This document shows, one piece after another, positions 31,493 to 41,507 of a stretch of 64,000 bases of DNA (position 1 is the first letter of the stretch; every line of letters starts with the position of its first letter). The notes beneath the pieces were generated by a model that searched no databases, was not told where the DNA came from, and saw nothing but the letters and a program-made list of their open reading frames with translations. The translations under genes were made by a program, and so were the position numbers. The stretch is from NCBI GenBank assembly GCA_023473425.1, contig JAMCYG010000021.1, positions 16,839 to 80,838 of the forward strand, in the 5' to 3' direction. Source of the stretch: Candidatus Martarchaeota archaeon (GTDB lineage: Archaea; Micrarchaeota; Micrarchaeia; Micrarchaeales; Micrarchaeaceae).

Positions 31493-33313
31493 CTATCTGT
31501 TCTTTCGACCGGCTTTTGGAGGCCTGCCCCTTCTCGGCTTCGCCATGCTGTGGGCGTGCATCGCTGCATACAATGCTATCAGAGATATTATGAGCGCAAT
31601 TATTGCAATGGCCGCCACTGCGCCTATCAGAGCGCTATTGCCTGTGTAGGATGGTTGTGGCGCTGCAGGTGCAGGTATCATACTGGAGCTTATCGCTGCC
31701 GTTGCTGCACTGACCTCATGTGCCAACATTGCTGTGGTATATGCTGAGTATGCATAGCCCAGCGCAGAACTCTGGTTGTTAGACATTTGGACCTCGCTGA
31801 TGTAGAACTTTGCCTCATTGGAATACTGCGTTGCCCATACGCCGTAGTTGGATGAGTCCAGCAGCGCTGAAGCTTCGCTAGCTATGCTTGATGCACTTGC
31901 ATTGCTCTGCGGAACGCTGTCCAGCCCTATAGCGTATGCCGCATCCATTGTCGCAAGCGCGTAATTGCCTTCACTATAAGCATTGTTGGCTGTGATGTAA
32001 TACATGCTGCTACTGTAGTTCTTAGCTGCGCTCAGGTACTTGTACGCTATCGGCTTCAGCTCTGTGCTGTTGAATGCCATTGCTGGTCCTGTGCTATTAG
32101 ATGCCGCATCATACATGTACTGTGCAGCAGTGCACCATCCGCTTGCTTCGCCTGCCAGACCGACGTCTGAGAGCACCTGGTCGCTGTCAAGCGTGGAATT
32201 ATAGAACGACAGTGTGCTGTTAGCCGTGTATTCACCCCACGTCTGCCTCAGTTCGCCTCCGAGAATATACTCATAGTTGCCCGAAGTAAGTTGTGGCTGT
32301 ATTATGCTCGTGCAGTAGTTCGAGACGTTCTGTATCACTGCTTTGCCCGAGCTCCTGCTCACTGAATTGTGGTTGAAGTAATATGCATTTATGTACGTCA
32401 GGAACGCAATGTCATCCCCAAGGTACTTGTATCCCTTGCCGGCAATCTGCTTGCTCTGATTCAGCATAGCCATCATATTGTTCGCAAGGCTGCTGAACCT
32501 GCTGTCCTGCGAGAGCGTGCCTATCTCAGCCTTGCTCAGAGCTATTGTCTGGTTTGTAAGGTAATTGAAGCCCTGCGTGTTGCAGTCGTTGCTGCACGAT
32601 ATACTAGCATTCTGTATGCTGCCTACATGGTAATCTGTGTACACGCTGTAATTCGTCATTCTGGTGTATGGATTAAATGACTGATTGAGCGCGTATGCCT
32701 CTAGCTGTGACATGTTCTGCACCTGCACCAATGGCAGTGCGAACCTCTGCTGGACTAGGTAATAAAGCTCATTCTCGCTCGTGCCATTCGGAACGTAGGG
32801 CACGAAAGCATACTTAATGCCGAGTGCCGCAGCAGCGCCCATCTTATCATACACTCCGCCTATCGGGCCCACAGTGCCATTCGGCGATATTGTGCCGGTG
32901 AGTGTTATATTGCTGTTTATCTGTCTGTGCGTAAGAGCAGATACGGCTAGCAGCGTCATGGCCGCGCCTGCGCTTGGTCCAGACACACTGGTGTTGAAAT
33001 CTGCTATCTCATATGTGAAGTTGTAGTTGCTCTGGTTTACGCCTAGCGATCCTGTTGCATACTGCACTGCTGTCTTTGCCGAGTCCAGCGTCGACGATGC
33101 TACACTCGATGGCCCTATGACGCTTACATTTCCAGTTCCGCGCGTTACGGTTAGGGTTATAGTGGTCAGTGTGCCGCTGTTGTTCAGCACTATCACTGCA
33201 GGCGCATGCACGCTTGCAGTGCCTATCACTGCGCCTGCTGCTCCTACAACCGGGACCATATAAGCGGCTGCGAGAACCGCCGACATTACTAGTAATATAA
33301 TATTTGCCTTCAT
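31493..33313 (-). CDS. Secreted, membrane-anchored Lon-type serine protease (S16)
   Basis: 606 residues: N-terminal signal segment (about 1-25), then an S16 protease domain with catalytic Ser114 in SGPSAGAAM and Lys157 in GVYDKMGAAAA. The 43-residue spacing equals that of Lon. No AAA+ ATPase domain is present. A long extracellular Asn/Ser/Tyr-rich helical region follows (about 200-540), then one membrane helix (AAIAIIALIISLIALYAA) and a basic tail. Archaeal Lon normally has the ATPase in the same chain, so this is an ATP-independent surface or periplasmic protease anchored by its C-terminus. Substrate unknown. Confidence 0.88.
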   Translation of the reverse strand: MKANIILLVMSAVLAAAYMVPVVGAAGAVIGTASVHAPAVIVLNNSGTLTTITLTVTRGTGNVSVIGPSSVASSTLDSAKTAVQYATGSLGVNQSNYNFTYEIADFNTSVSGPSAGAAMTLLAVSALTHRQINSNITLTGTISPNGTVGPIGGVYDKMGAAAALGIKYAFVPYVPNGTSENELYYLVQQRFALPLVQVQNMSQLEAYALNQSFNPYTRMTNYSVYTDYHVGSIQNASISCSNDCNTQGFNYLTNQTIALSKAEIGTLSQDSRFSSLANNMMAMLNQSKQIAGKGYKYLGDDIAFLTYINAYYFNHNSVSRSSGKAVIQNVSNYCTSIIQPQLTSGNYEYILGGELRQTWGEYTANSTLSFYNSTLDSDQVLSDVGLAGEASGWCTAAQYMYDAASNSTGPAMAFNSTELKPIAYKYLSAAKNYSSSMYYITANNAYSEGNYALATMDAAYAIGLDSVPQSNASASSIASEASALLDSSNYGVWATQYSNEAKFYISEVQMSNNQSSALGYAYSAYTTAMLAHEVSAATAAISSSMIPAPAAPQPSYTGNSALIGAVAAIAIIALIISLIALYAAMHAHSMAKPRRGRPPKAGRKNR

Positions 33314-33380
33314 CACACCACAGTATCTTACCTTTAGGCAACCTCAGGTATTTATGTATTGTTTGGCATTCCATATTTTG

Positions 33381-34385
33381 CTATTCCTGCTTTGTTCGCG
33401 CCTTGTTTCCGCTGTTGCCCTTTCCGAAGTTCTCGAGTTTCGTTGCCCTATTCCACAGCTTGTCGAAGTGCTCGGCTGCCTGCCTGTAGTTCACCGAGAC
33501 AATATGCTCGCTCTTTCTGTTTATTATGTTAATTGGCGGTATCTTGTACGCTTTGCTGTCGTCGAGTATGAGCCTTTCGTGCTGGGCAGCTATATCTTCA
33601 TCATTCATTATCCTTATCTCAAATCCTATGCCCGAGTTTGCAAGTTCTGCCTTGAATTCTGTGTAGTCGCGCCTCAGCGAGTCGCCTACTCTGTCGGTCG
33701 AGGCGAGAATCAGTATGCTCTTGAATTTCGGGCTGCTCCTGCTCACCAGCATCGATAGGTTCTGTACCGCTTTCGAATCGAAATGCATATCCAGTATCTT
33801 AACGTCCCCAGAGAAGCTGCTAAACAGCCTTTTAGCTATGAGCTCCATGTTGCTGTACGGTTTTGTCGGGTCTATCTCGAGGGACCTAATCGCCCTGCTG
33901 TGCGGAGCGGCTGATTTAGCATAGCCATCGTATAGCAGATACCCTCCAGAAAATATGCAGATGAGCGCGCCGACGTATGCAGCTAGCAGCATGTCGAGCG
34001 GCCCTGAGAAGTGGAAGTTCTCTGTTATGAGCGTCACCATAAGGAGAAATACTATCCCTATCGTTACCATTATTATCTGCAGTGTGCGCCCCTTGCTGGA
34101 CCCGAACATCCAGAATGCGCCTATGCCAAGCATTATTATGGGCAGGAACAGCATTGCATATACTATGTGGAGGCCCAGCCTGAACGTGCTGATTGTTGCA
34201 GCTAGTGCCGGCACCACCGTGTTTGCGGCGCTGGATATGTTATACACACCCACTGCATCTATCACGCCGCTGTCATAGCCTAAAGAGTACGAGAAGCTCT
34301 CTACGAAATAGAATACGCTAAGCAGTGCTATGAGCCCGCCAATCACGGCGAGTATAGGCAAGTAGAAACCCGACTCCCTCTTCAT
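33381..34385 (-). CDS. Four-helix membrane protein with cytoplasmic domain, unknown
   Basis: Not recognised. 334 residues from Met at 34385. Four hydrophobic segments fill the first half (LPILAVIGGLIALLSVFYFV; IVYAMLFLPIIMLGIGAFW; IIMVTIGIVFLLMVTLI; LLAAYVGALICIFSGGYLL). The second half is soluble, alpha/beta, with repeated pairs such as SILILAS and FEIRIMNDEDIAAQHERLIL resembling the histidine region of phospholipase-D-like or TrmB-type folds, though I would not assign it. It ends in a Lys/Arg/Asn tail. It lies upstream of the Lon-type protease on the same strand, 67 nt away. Confidence 0.75.
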   Translation of the reverse strand: MKRESGFYLPILAVIGGLIALLSVFYFVESFSYSLGYDSGVIDAVGVYNISSAANTVVPALAATISTFRLGLHIVYAMLFLPIIMLGIGAFWMFGSSKGRTLQIIMVTIGIVFLLMVTLITENFHFSGPLDMLLAAYVGALICIFSGGYLLYDGYAKSAAPHSRAIRSLEIDPTKPYSNMELIAKRLFSSFSGDVKILDMHFDSKAVQNLSMLVSRSSPKFKSILILASTDRVGDSLRRDYTEFKAELANSGIGFEIRIMNDEDIAAQHERLILDDSKAYKIPPINIINRKSEHIVSVNYRQAAEHFDKLWNRATKLENFGKGNSGNKARTKQE

Positions 34386-34503
34386 GAGCATATTTCTCTA
34401 TCAAGTTATTTAAATTGAACCAAACATTTCGCACAGCACTGCAGCCTTTGCGGCACTGTATATCCTATACATGCTATTTATTCTTTGCAAGATATATCAT
34501 ATT

Positions 34504-35925
34504 ATGAAATACCCTTTCAGGTTCGAGAATGTCCGGCCGTTCCAGAAGGAGATGATGGACGATATATTTTCTGCCATGAAGTCCAGGAACGACATACTGC
34601 TCAATGCACCTACAGGGGTCGGCAAGACTGATGCATCGATCAGCGCCGCGCTTGCATTCGCAATAGAAAACGGGCTCGACGTGCTTTTCCTGACCCCGAA
34701 GATATCCCAACACAGGATAGCCCTCGAGGCTCTTTCCGGGATAAAGAGCCAGTTCTACAAGGATCTTAAATTCGTCGACATAGTGGGCAAGCAGAAGTTG
34801 TGCACAAACCCTGCAGTAAACCTGCTGGAGGGAGAGATGTTTTACAAGAGGTGCGAGAGCCTAGTAAAGCAGGGCAAGTGCAGCTACTACAAGCGGTTCA
34901 AGGAATACACGAAGGGCGACAGCGTACCAGAAGAAATATCATCCAGCGCCTTCCAGGGGCACAACAGCATGCTCGCCGCGGCATACGATATTGGAGCATG
35001 CGCCTACGAGATGTCCATGCACCTTGCAAAGAGCGCTAATGTGATTGTGGCGGATTATTCGCATATTCTTAATCCGGGCGTGAAGGTCCCATTCCTTAAG
35101 AAAGTATCACACTCGCTGCATGATTGCATCATAATATGGGATGAGGCCCACAATATAATAGAAGCCGCGAGTTCGTACTTTAACAACTCTATAACAACAA
35201 GGACAATAGATTTAGCCGCTAGAGAATTAGCGGCGACGGGTAGCAGCATAGACCTGGACTATCTCGGATTTTCGCTTAATTCTATGGCGCAGAAGCTACT
35301 ATCTGCTAAGGGCTCGGCGTTCGTTGAGGTCGGTATGCTTCCCGAAAGCATAACATCTAATCCGGAAATACCTAAGAGCCTGGAGAAGGCAGGCTTAGAG
35401 TATCTCGAAAAGACTGGCATGAAGCGCTCTGCCGTGCTGCGCATTGCCCGGTTCATAGAATCGTGGGGCGACGCTGACGAATCCCTTGTTAGGATAATCT
35501 CCAAGAAGGGCGGTGTGCTGAGGCTTTCGATAAACTGCCTGTATCCATCTAAGGCCCTTAATGTGTTCGATGATGCATACGCCAACGTGTTCATGAGCGC
35601 CACGCTCGCGCCGCTGCGCATGTACTCTGACATGTTTGGCATACCGGAAGCGTCTGCGAAGCACTATGCGTCTCCGTTCTCGCCATCCAACAGGCTTGCC
35701 ATAATAGATGACAGCGTTACGACAAAGTACACGAGCAGGTCTGTTGATGAGTACAAGCGCATAGCTGAAAGGGTCGAGAAGGCTGCAAGTAGGATACCTG
35801 GCAATGTTGCTGTATTCTTCCCTAGCTTTGCGATACTTGAAAACGTGAGAAGATACATGACGATCAAGTCGAGCGTGCAAAGAAGAGAGATGCGCAGTAT
35901 TGAGACCGAGCGCATGAATAGATGA
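34504..35925 (+). pseudogene. xpd: XPD/Rad3-type DNA helicase, N-terminal part (frame broken)
   Basis: Superfamily 2 helicase with an iron-sulfur domain, acting in DNA repair or recombination. This part (473 residues) holds Walker A APTGVGKTD (Lys41), the four cluster cysteines (Cys100, 117, 126, 166) and the DEAH box (213-216). The frame ends at a TGA created by a 214-bp tandem duplication. If one copy is removed, 34504-36553 becomes a single 611-residue helicase, exactly in frame. So the gene is recently broken, varies in the population, or was misassembled. ATG 34504 gives the standard MKYPFRFENVRPFQ start. Confidence 0.85.
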
Positions 35926-36130
35926 CAGCGTTACGACAAAGTACACGAGCAGGTCTGTTGATGAGTACAAGCGCATAGCTGAAAGGGTCGAGAAGGCTGC
36001 AAGTAGGATACCCGGCAATGTTGCTGTATTCTTCCCTAGCTTTGCGATACTTGAAAACGTGAGAAGATACATGACGATCAAGTCGAGCGTGCAAAGAAGA
36101 GAGATGCGCAGTATTGAGGCCGAGCGCATG
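35703..36130 (+). repeat. 214-bp imperfect tandem duplication in the helicase gene
   Basis: Copy 1 spans 35703-35916 and copy 2 35917-36130. They differ at only two positions that I can see (T/C in the GGATACCYGGC stretch and A/G in GAGRCCGAG). Because 214 is not a multiple of three, the second copy shifts the frame. No inverted repeats or insertion-sequence features flank it. Confidence 0.95.
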
Positions 36131-36553
36131 ATAGAGTCCCTGCGGAAGGAGCACAACGGCATCATGCTTGGCGTTATGGGCGGCAGCCTTAGCGAAGGGG
36201 TCGACTATTCTGGCAACATGATAAAGGGAATAATAATAGTTGGCATACCTCTTGCGCCTCCGGACCTGGAGCTCTCCGCAAGAATATCATACCTGGACAA
36301 GAGATTCGGGGGCAAGGGGAGCGAGTACGGCTACACAATACCTGCCATGAGAAGAGTCATACAGGCTGCTGGCAGGGCCATAAGGAGCGAGAGCGACCGC
36401 GCCACTATAGTATTCATGGACAGAAGGTACAAATGGCACACATATTCTTCAATGATAAAATCATCGTTCGGTCTATCAAGCCCAGCAGACTATCTTGCCG
36501 TGATAGAGGATTTCTGGAAGGCTGAAAAAGCTAAGGTTAGAAGAAGGGCATAA
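36059..36553 (+). pseudogene. xpd: XPD/Rad3-type DNA helicase, C-terminal part
   Basis: Second helicase domain continuing the gene above, 164 residues from a GTG that is internal in the intact protein. It carries motif V (GGSLSEGVDYSGNMIKGI), the IVGIPLAPPDLELSARISYL stretch and motif VI QAAGRAIRSESD, which supplies the arginine fingers. Without the N-terminal part it cannot hydrolyse ATP. Its last 17 nt overlap the convergent presenilin-like gene. Confidence 0.85.
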
Positions 36554-37523
36554 GCAGCATGTATACTCCTATTGATATGAGTATGCCGAATAGCAAAGGC
36601 GGTATGGCAGGCAATGCCCTCCTATAGTTGCGCAGTATCATCATGGTTATGAACAAGCCAAGCACTGCGCCGAGTATTATGAATATACTGAATGTGAAGC
36701 TCAGGTAGACTTTGTATGCAGATACGGCAAGCATCAATGGCATTGCAAGATCTCCGGTTCCGAGCCCTACGCTCGCGCTCACAGGTGCGTACTTGCTTAT
36801 GTTGAATCGCTTCGCGATTCTGCCCCACGCCTTATCTCCCTTCGCTGCTTTGATGTACGTGCTGTACTCTTCCTTGCTGAGCATGCCGAACGGTACTGCT
36901 TCTATGTCGTTCGCCGTAACCATGAATGAGAGGTTCATGCTTATCGCTGCATTTGCTATTGTTATCATGTGCTTAGTTATGAACACCGCTATGAAGTCGT
37001 ACACCGCAAGTATTATCATGAATATCAGTGCGGCAGTAAAGCTGAAAGTTATGCCAAGTATCGTGCCGACGCCTATGCTGGCTATCATTGCAGTTGTGTT
37101 TCTGAGCCTGGGGATCTTGTTCTTTGCGAAGACCAGTAAAACCCCAATGGCTGCTCCTGCAGCATACTCCCACACACTGCCACTGCCGTACAAGAACCGC
37201 ATGACTCCGCCGCCAGGTATGCTGAGCAGCATGCCGAACATGTAGAGCGACGCTATGAATATTATGTAAGCCTCGAGGAAAAGAAACAGCTTGTTGCCCT
37301 TATATATCCTGCTTATTATCACGAACATGGCGCTGAATGCGACTATGTAAATTATCAGCAGCGCAGCGCTGGAACCACTGCTTACTGCTTGCACCTGCGT
37401 TATCTCAGAATAAGTCACTCCTGAGTATGCGCTGACAGCGAGGAAAAGCCCGCCGAACTGGACGATTGCAAATATCGCCATTATCTGGACAAGTTGCCTG
37501 TGCTCTATCCTCTTGAGTTCCAA
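36537..37523 (-). CDS. Presenilin-like intramembrane aspartyl protease
   Basis: Polytopic protein of 328 residues with about nine hydrophobic helices. It carries the three marks of the presenilin/signal-peptide-peptidase family: YD in LAVYDFIAVF (Asp176), GxGD in GLGTGDLAMP (Asp258) and a C-terminal PAL-like segment ALPAIPPL (303-310). It would cut membrane helices of other proteins, such as leftover signal peptides. The prepilin peptidases that cut class III signals are relatives with GxGD active sites, and pilin-like genes occur in this window, but a link is inference. Confidence 0.9.
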   Translation of the reverse strand: MELKRIEHRQLVQIMAIFAIVQFGGLFLAVSAYSGVTYSEITQVQAVSSGSSAALLIIYIVAFSAMFVIISRIYKGNKLFLFLEAYIIFIASLYMFGMLLSIPGGGVMRFLYGSGSVWEYAAGAAIGVLLVFAKNKIPRLRNTTAMIASIGVGTILGITFSFTAALIFMIILAVYDFIAVFITKHMITIANAAISMNLSFMVTANDIEAVPFGMLSKEEYSTYIKAAKGDKAWGRIAKRFNISKYAPVSASVGLGTGDLAMPLMLAVSAYKVYLSFTFSIFIILGAVLGLFITMMILRNYRRALPAIPPLLFGILISIGVYMLLMPFF

Positions 37524-37559
37524 TCTACCGACCTGACTTCCGCAGCACTTCGCAGCCCA

Positions 37560-39623
37560 TCATTCAGCTTCGTGCTTCACGGTCTTATACATGCCTGCCT
37601 TTGGCATGTAGATATCTCCACTCCTTTCCAGTTCCTTAACATATTTATTAACTAGGTCTGAAGTCATGCCTGCTTTCTCCGCCTCTTCATACAGCTGCTT
37701 GTTGCTGGCATACCCCTCCTTCTCTTCAAGGTCTTTTATTATATTGAGCAGTATATTGAGCTTGTCTACCTTCTCCTTCGGCATTCCTGTTAGTATTACG
37801 TCTATGTCTCTCCTACCAGAGCTGTCCATCGACAGAGTCTTGAACATGAATTCGGTCAGGGCTATGGCCCTCTCGGCATCAGAGAGCTCCACTGTGTCTG
37901 CGAGCCTGCTCTTCGCGCTGGCCTCCGCGAGCCTTATCAAGCCTTCTATTTGCCTGGGGGTTATCGGTGTGGCACCCTGTCTCTTGCCCATCTTCCTAAG
38001 TTCGACGTAGTACTCTTGTATCCTATTCGCGGCTTCCTTACCTAGCCTCGGATGTATGTTCGTCTTCGCGTACGCGATGTATTTCCTGAGCAGCTCCTTA
38101 TCTATAGGCGGTTTCTCGACCTGCTCATATTCGCTTAGCTGCGCAAGTTTGGCGCCGGCTGCCTCATGCTGTATCAATATGTGCCTTGCGATGTTCGTAT
38201 CTAGGTCCTCATCCATTATATCCTTCACTGGGAATATAAGGTCGAACCTGGAAAGCAGGGTCGGCGGTATGTCGAACTGGTCGGCAGGGTACATATTCGG
38301 ATCGAACCTGCCAAACTTCGGATTTGCCGCGGCGAGCACTGCTGTCCTGGCGTTGAACGTTGCTATTATGCCTGCCTTCGCGACACTTATAGTCTGCGAC
38401 TCTAATGCCTCGTGGAGAGCCGCCCTGTCTTCATCACCGAGCTTGTCAAACTCGTCGATGCAAACGACGCCGCCATTTCCCAGAACCATCGCTCCGGCTT
38501 TCAGGGTCCAACCTCCCTCTGAAAAGTCATCCCTCTCAGCAACCGCGGTCATTCCGCCGCCTGTCACTGATTTGCCGCTGACATATATCCCCTTTGGCAC
38601 CATTGTTGCTACAGACTGGAGCACCCTTGTTTTCGCGCTTCCGGGGTCACCTATGAGCAGCATATGGATATCGCTCCTTATTAGGCCACCATCCACTAAC
38701 AGCTTGCCAGGCGTGCCGCCAAATAGTTGCAGCACTACCGCCTGCTTTATCTCATCATAGCCATATATCGAAGGCACGATAGACGCTGATATCTTCTCGA
38801 ACGCTCTAGGATCCTTCGAAAGCTCCATTATCTGCCTTTCCTCCTCTTCGTTTATCTCTATCTCGGCAAATTCCTTCTGCCTTGGAACTATCGACACAGT
38901 ATCCAAGTACATCGTGTACATCGATATCTCTTCCTTGCCGCGCTTGTTCCTTCTAGGCCTTATTCGCAGCACTCCTGTTATCTGTATCCTGTCTCCTGGT
39001 ATGATGGTGTTGACCAGGTCGTCTTCGAGCCACACCTCCAGCTGCCATGTCGGCGTGCTGCCCCTAAGCTTCTCGAGAGGATCTTGCACTGCTATCTTCT
39101 GCAGGTTTATGAACTCCGATTCTGCCGGATCCTGCTTCATAGACCTTCTCTTGCACTGGCTGCATATCTCGCTCACAGGGTCAGTGCCTATCCTTACCTT
39201 CAGCACGTTACCACAGTAGGTGCACTTGTAAGTGCCTATCTTGACCTTTGGTATTATCTCTGACCTCTTCACACTGAGGGTGTCCAGCGACACCATCTTT
39301 CCTATGTACTCTGCCCCGACATCTTGAACTAGCGGGTTGTTTATGCTGAGGTTATGGAACCTGACGTGGACCTCGTTGCCTGCCGTAACTATGTCGCCGA
39401 GTTTGTCCTTTAGTGACATGTTCGCTGCTTCCAGCACCTGGTCTGGCCTCTCCACCAGCTCGCTTGCGAGCTCCGGGTCGAACTTCTGCAAGTCAGTTAT
39501 ATCGACCTTGAGGCTCCTCGTCTCAGGAAATGCTATGACTATGTCGCCTATCTGCTCTTTGTAGTAGCTCTCGAGGAAATCATCGAATTTCTGCTTCAGC
39601 GCATCGATGACTGCATCTGCCAT
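37560..39623 (-). CDS. mcm: MCM replicative DNA helicase
   Basis: Hexameric helicase that unwinds DNA at the replication fork, 687 residues. N-terminal domain with zinc site CTYCGN...CSQCKR. The AAA+ core has Walker A GDPGSAKTRVL, Walker B VVCIDEFDKL and the arginine finger LLSRFDLIF. The C-terminal winged helix (KGYASNKQLYEEAEKAGMTS region) is present. It starts MADAVIDALKQKF at 39623. Loading by Cdc6 (20 kb) is expected. Confidence 0.97.
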   Translation of the reverse strand: MADAVIDALKQKFDDFLESYYKEQIGDIVIAFPETRSLKVDITDLQKFDPELASELVERPDQVLEAANMSLKDKLGDIVTAGNEVHVRFHNLSINNPLVQDVGAEYIGKMVSLDTLSVKRSEIIPKVKIGTYKCTYCGNVLKVRIGTDPVSEICSQCKRRSMKQDPAESEFINLQKIAVQDPLEKLRGSTPTWQLEVWLEDDLVNTIIPGDRIQITGVLRIRPRRNKRGKEEISMYTMYLDTVSIVPRQKEFAEIEINEEEERQIMELSKDPRAFEKISASIVPSIYGYDEIKQAVVLQLFGGTPGKLLVDGGLIRSDIHMLLIGDPGSAKTRVLQSVATMVPKGIYVSGKSVTGGGMTAVAERDDFSEGGWTLKAGAMVLGNGGVVCIDEFDKLGDEDRAALHEALESQTISVAKAGIIATFNARTAVLAAANPKFGRFDPNMYPADQFDIPPTLLSRFDLIFPVKDIMDEDLDTNIARHILIQHEAAGAKLAQLSEYEQVEKPPIDKELLRKYIAYAKTNIHPRLGKEAANRIQEYYVELRKMGKRQGATPITPRQIEGLIRLAEASAKSRLADTVELSDAERAIALTEFMFKTLSMDSSGRRDIDVILTGMPKEKVDKLNILLNIIKDLEEKEGYASNKQLYEEAEKAGMTSDLVNKYVKELERSGDIYMPKAGMYKTVKHEAE

Positions 39624-39760
39624 GAGCACCCCTCATATAATATTAGTACAACTAATTAAAGTATTCGCAGTAAAGAAGTTGTAAAAGAGGTTTGCGGGGA
39701 AATAATAATAAGGTATATACAATAACTTTGTAGCGGAAGGTGTCGGTACAGGATGGTTAA

Positions 39761-41425
39761 ATGGCTAAGAAAATTATTACGTCTGCATTGCCCTATTCAT
39801 ATGCTATCCCCCACCTGGGCAATTTTGTGGGATCTGTGCTCCCTGCGGATGTGTATTTTAAGTACCTGAAGATGAAAGATGAGGATGCTATATTTATATG
39901 CGGGTCGGACCAGCACGGCACGGCTATAGAACTGCAAGCGCTAAAAGATAAAGTTGATCCAGAAGTACTATCAAATAGTTTTCATGAAAAAATCAAGTCC
40001 CTTTTCGAAAGCATGGGGTGCACTTTCACATATTATGGCAAGACCCACACAGCAGAAAACAAAACAGTCGTGTATGAAATATTTAAGGCGCTGGAAGCCA
40101 ATGGCTTTATAGGTGAAATAGAAAGCATACAAGCGTACTGTAATATAGACAAACATTTTCTTGCAGACAGGTTCATCGAAGGGGAATGCCCTTTCTGTCA
40201 CGGGCTAAAAGCAAGAGGCGATCAGTGCGATACGTGCGGCAGACTGCTGGAGCCTGACCAAATAATAAACCCGCATTGCACAATATGCGGTAATTCAGAT
40301 ATAACTTTCAAGAAAACAAAGAATCTCGCGCTCTTACTAGACAAACTTCAAAACAGAATAAAAGAGTTCATTGAGACTACAGGTGAAAAGAGTGAGAACA
40401 ACTGGAGCAAAAATGCAATTAACGAGTCACTCGGCCTCATAAAAGTCGGCTTAAAACCTAGAGATATAACTAGAAACATGAAGTGGGGGTTTCCGGTAAA
40501 TGATGAAAGGTTCGGGGATCTAGTTTTCTATGTTTGGTTTGATGCGGTAATAGGATACATAGGGATTACAAAGGAGTGGGACCCAAGTAGGTGGGAAGAG
40601 TATTGGAAAAGTAGCGACACGGAACTTATACAGTTCATGGGCAAAGATAACATAGAGTTCCATACAGTCGTATTTCCAGCCATACTTATAGGCTCAAACT
40701 TAGGGTATATAATGCCAAGCAGCATAAAAGCGTATGAATACCTCACTTCAAAAACCGTGAAATTTTCTAAGAGCAGCAAGATAGGATTGAATATTGAAAA
40801 TGCACTCGCAATACTACCTTCTGACTATTGGAGGTTCTCATTAATGTACATGTGCCCTGAGAATTCTGATAGTGAATTTTCTATCGATTTGCTCAGCGAG
40901 ATAATTAACAAGATAATGAATGATAAAATAGGAAATCTCGTTAATAGAGTTCTGGTTTTATACAAAAATAACTTAAGCCTCCTCAGAAGTAGGATCGGTA
41001 ACAGCATGCTAAATCCAGAAATAAAAAAGTATAAGGAGCAGTATGACAGCCACTTCTCTAAACTGAACATAAGAAATGCGCTTTTGACCATAGTGGAGCT
41101 TGCAACGTTCGGTAATGCACTACTGAATACAAGTGAACCGTGGGCCCTTGCGAAAATGTCAGGTTCTGACCAAAGCAAAAAGGACGCATTTGTAAATGTC
41201 ATGAGCGATTTGTTAAAAGTAGTATACAGCATTGGTATACTGCTCTGGCCTTTCGCACCAAGGGCATCTTCAAGCATACTTTCATACTTCGGCATAGAGA
41301 ACGAACCGAATTTCAGCATGTTAGAAGACGATATAAATCTGATAGCAGGCAAGGAAGTAGCTCCTATATTCCAGAAAATAAGCGATGATCAATTAGCCGA
41401 GCTAGGCAAATTTTCTACACTATAA
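39761..41425 (+). CDS. metG: Methionyl-tRNA synthetase, atypical composition
   Basis: Charges tRNA-Met, 554 residues. Class I signatures are PYSYAIPHLGNF (HIGH-like) and VKFSKSSK (KMSKS-like). A double zinc knuckle lies between them (CPFCHG...CDTCGR...CTICGN). The C-terminal anticodon domain is helical. It has no fused EMAP/tRNA-binding domain; a separate one is at 42418-42744. By hand count one 60-base sample here is 38% GC against 55% in the adjacent MCM gene, and codons are visibly A/T-ending, a sign of acquisition from another genome. Confidence 0.95.
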   Translation: MAKKIITSALPYSYAIPHLGNFVGSVLPADVYFKYLKMKDEDAIFICGSDQHGTAIELQALKDKVDPEVLSNSFHEKIKSLFESMGCTFTYYGKTHTAENKTVVYEIFKALEANGFIGEIESIQAYCNIDKHFLADRFIEGECPFCHGLKARGDQCDTCGRLLEPDQIINPHCTICGNSDITFKKTKNLALLLDKLQNRIKEFIETTGEKSENNWSKNAINESLGLIKVGLKPRDITRNMKWGFPVNDERFGDLVFYVWFDAVIGYIGITKEWDPSRWEEYWKSSDTELIQFMGKDNIEFHTVVFPAILIGSNLGYIMPSSIKAYEYLTSKTVKFSKSSKIGLNIENALAILPSDYWRFSLMYMCPENSDSEFSIDLLSEIINKIMNDKIGNLVNRVLVLYKNNLSLLRSRIGNSMLNPEIKKYKEQYDSHFSKLNIRNALLTIVELATFGNALLNTSEPWALAKMSGSDQSKKDAFVNVMSDLLKVVYSIGILLWPFAPRASSSILSYFGIENEPNFSMLEDDINLIAGKEVAPIFQKISDDQLAELGKFSTL

Positions 41426-41507
41426 TTTAGTTTTGCTATCTGTTTTATCCAATATATGAGCAAAGTTAGCAAGAATGGGTTTCTGTTCCAGACGGCAGCA
41501 TGAAGCG

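Noticed and set aside
34504-36553. Programmed frameshift in the helicase gene
   Set aside because: The break is fully explained by the 214-bp duplication; removing one copy restores the frame exactly, so no slippery site is needed.
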